A DNA stretch of 6,492 nt from an uncultured Oscillospiraceae bacterium (GTDB taxonomy: Bacteria > Bacillota > Clostridia > Oscillospirales > Oscillospiraceae), in NCBI GenBank assembly GCA_947628975.1, contig CANRBW010000087.1, forward strand, positions 1 through 6,492. The letters are read 5' to 3'. Positions 5,736-6,492 of this stretch are shown here, in pieces. The translations under genes were made by a program, and so were the position numbers. Positions within the stretch are counted from its first letter, which is position 1, and every line of letters begins with the position of its first letter. The notes beneath the pieces are model-generated. The model saw only the letters and a program-made list of their open reading frames with translations. It had not been told where the DNA came from and did no database searches.

Positions 5736-6492
5736 ATGTATCCCATCGTCAAGAAAGAAGTGCTGAACCCCACCGTGAGCCGGATGGAGATCCTGGCCCC
5801 CTATGTGGCCGCCAAGGCCCAGCCGGGGCAGTTCATCATCCTCCGGGTGGACGAGGCGGGGGAGCGCATCCCCCTCACCGTGGCGGGCTGTGACCCCCAG
5901 GCGGGCACGGTCAGCATCATCTTCCAGATCGTGGGGGCCACCACCGAGCGGCTCAACCACCTGGAGGCGGGGGACGCGCTCCAGGACTTCGTGGGCCCCC
6001 TGGGGGTCCCCACCCACACCCAGGGGCTGAAAAAGGTCTGCGTGGTGGGGGGCGGCGTGGGCTGCGCCATCGCCCTGCCGGTGGCCCAAAAGCTCCACGA
6101 CCAGGGCTGCGCCGTCACCTCCATCATCGGCTTCCGCTCCAAGGACCTGCTCATTCTGGAGGACGAGTTCCGGGCCTGTTCGGACACCCTCCATGTGATG
6201 ACCGACGACGGCTCCTACGGCCGGGAGGGGAACGTGTGCGTCCCCCTCAACGAGATGTTCGCCGCCGGGGAGACCTTTGACCAGGTCATCGCCATCGGCC
6301 CCCTCATTATGATGAAGTTCGTGGTGGAGGCCACCCGGCCCACCGGCATCCCCTGCATGGTGAGCATGAACCCCATCATGATCGACGGCACCGGGATGTG
6401 CGGTGGCTGCCGCCTCACCCTCCACCGGGAGGGCAAGCCGGTGACCAAGTTCGCCTGTGTGGACGGCCCCGACTTCAACGGCTACGAGGTGG
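5736..6492 (+). CDS. nfnA: NfnA-like FAD/[2Fe-2S] subunit of NADH-dependent ferredoxin:NADP+ oxidoreductase (partial, runs off right edge)
   Basis: The first 252 residues of a PyrK/ferredoxin-NADP reductase-family protein. In NfnAB this small subunit binds FAD, NAD(H) and one [2Fe-2S] cluster, while NfnB (GltD-like) reduces NADP+, coupling NADH, ferredoxin and NADPH pools in the cytoplasm. Seen: an FAD-binding beta-barrel (about 1-95) with RIPLT (44-48) and VGPLG (86-90); a nucleotide domain with VVGGGVGCA (103-111); and a C-terminal cluster region with D217, C222, C225 and C241 (IDGTGMCGGCR ... FACVDGPDF). The Asp plus three Cys pattern is the NfnA form; PyrK uses four Cys. Family proteins are often about 280 residues, so only the tail is missing. 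The start is supported by AAGGAG nine bases upstream. It has its own promoter after the serA terminator. PyrK is unlikely because no pyrimidine genes are near, but a sulfide dehydrogenase (SudB) label is possible, since the two overlap. The call would be settled by a gltD-like gene immediately to the right. Confidence 0.87.
   Translation, partial: MYPIVKKEVLNPTVSRMEILAPYVAAKAQPGQFIILRVDEAGERIPLTVAGCDPQAGTVSIIFQIVGATTERLNHLEAGDALQDFVGPLGVPTHTQGLKKVCVVGGGVGCAIALPVAQKLHDQGCAVTSIIGFRSKDLLILEDEFRACSDTLHVMTDDGSYGREGNVCVPLNEMFAAGETFDQVIAIGPLIMMKFVVEATRPTGIPCMVSMNPIMIDGTGMCGGCRLTLHREGKPVTKFACVDGPDFNGYEV

Noticed and set aside
5415..6425. A 336-codon minus-strand frame across the serA end, terminator, promoter and nfnA.
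   Set aside because: It crosses a strong terminator and a promoter of the opposite strand and has no domain resemblance; it is antisense to serA and nfnA.

Overview
The window is ordinary chromosomal sequence from an anaerobic, fermentative, high-GC member of the Firmicutes. By eye it is roughly two-thirds G+C, with strongly GC-ending codons. An Oscillospiraceae-type gut clostridium (the Flavonifractor / Lawsonibacter / Intestinimonas neighbourhood) is my inference from four things: base composition, strong AGGAGG ribosome sites, a trimeric [FeFe]-hydrogenase and an NfnA-type protein. No 16S or other marker gene is present to confirm it.

Layout: positions 1-2996 carry a leftward operon in the order hydC - hydB - hydA. 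It encodes the NuoE-like, NuoF-like and catalytic [FeFe] subunits of a multimeric NAD(P)-linked hydrogenase, and hydA runs off the left edge after 192 residues. Positions 2997-3244 are a divergent control region. It holds a consensus sigma-A promoter for the rightward serC (TTGACA-17-TATAAT), weaker leftward promoter elements for hyd, and several short inverted repeats. Positions 3245-5572 hold serC and serA, the first two steps of phosphorylated serine biosynthesis, separated by a 75-base gap with two hairpins. A strong intrinsic terminator follows serA. A new promoter then drives a PyrK/NfnA-like FAD and [2Fe-2S] protein that runs off the right edge at residue 252.

How the genes fit together: SerA makes NADH while oxidising 3-phosphoglycerate. 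HydABC can re-oxidise NADH together with reduced ferredoxin to make H2, or run the reverse bifurcation. NfnAB, if nfnB lies just downstream, exchanges electrons among NADH, ferredoxin and NADPH. The neighbourhood is thus rich in redox-balancing genes, although hyd and ser are transcribed divergently and nfnA has its own promoter.

I found no mobile element, CRISPR array, phage gene, RNA gene or evident new system. The points most worth a second look are an Asn in place of the expected catalytic Glu in SerA, the divergent hyd/ser control region with leader hairpins in both transcripts, and three start or ligand details that automated annotation could get wrong. No gene-free stretch exceeds 300 bases.
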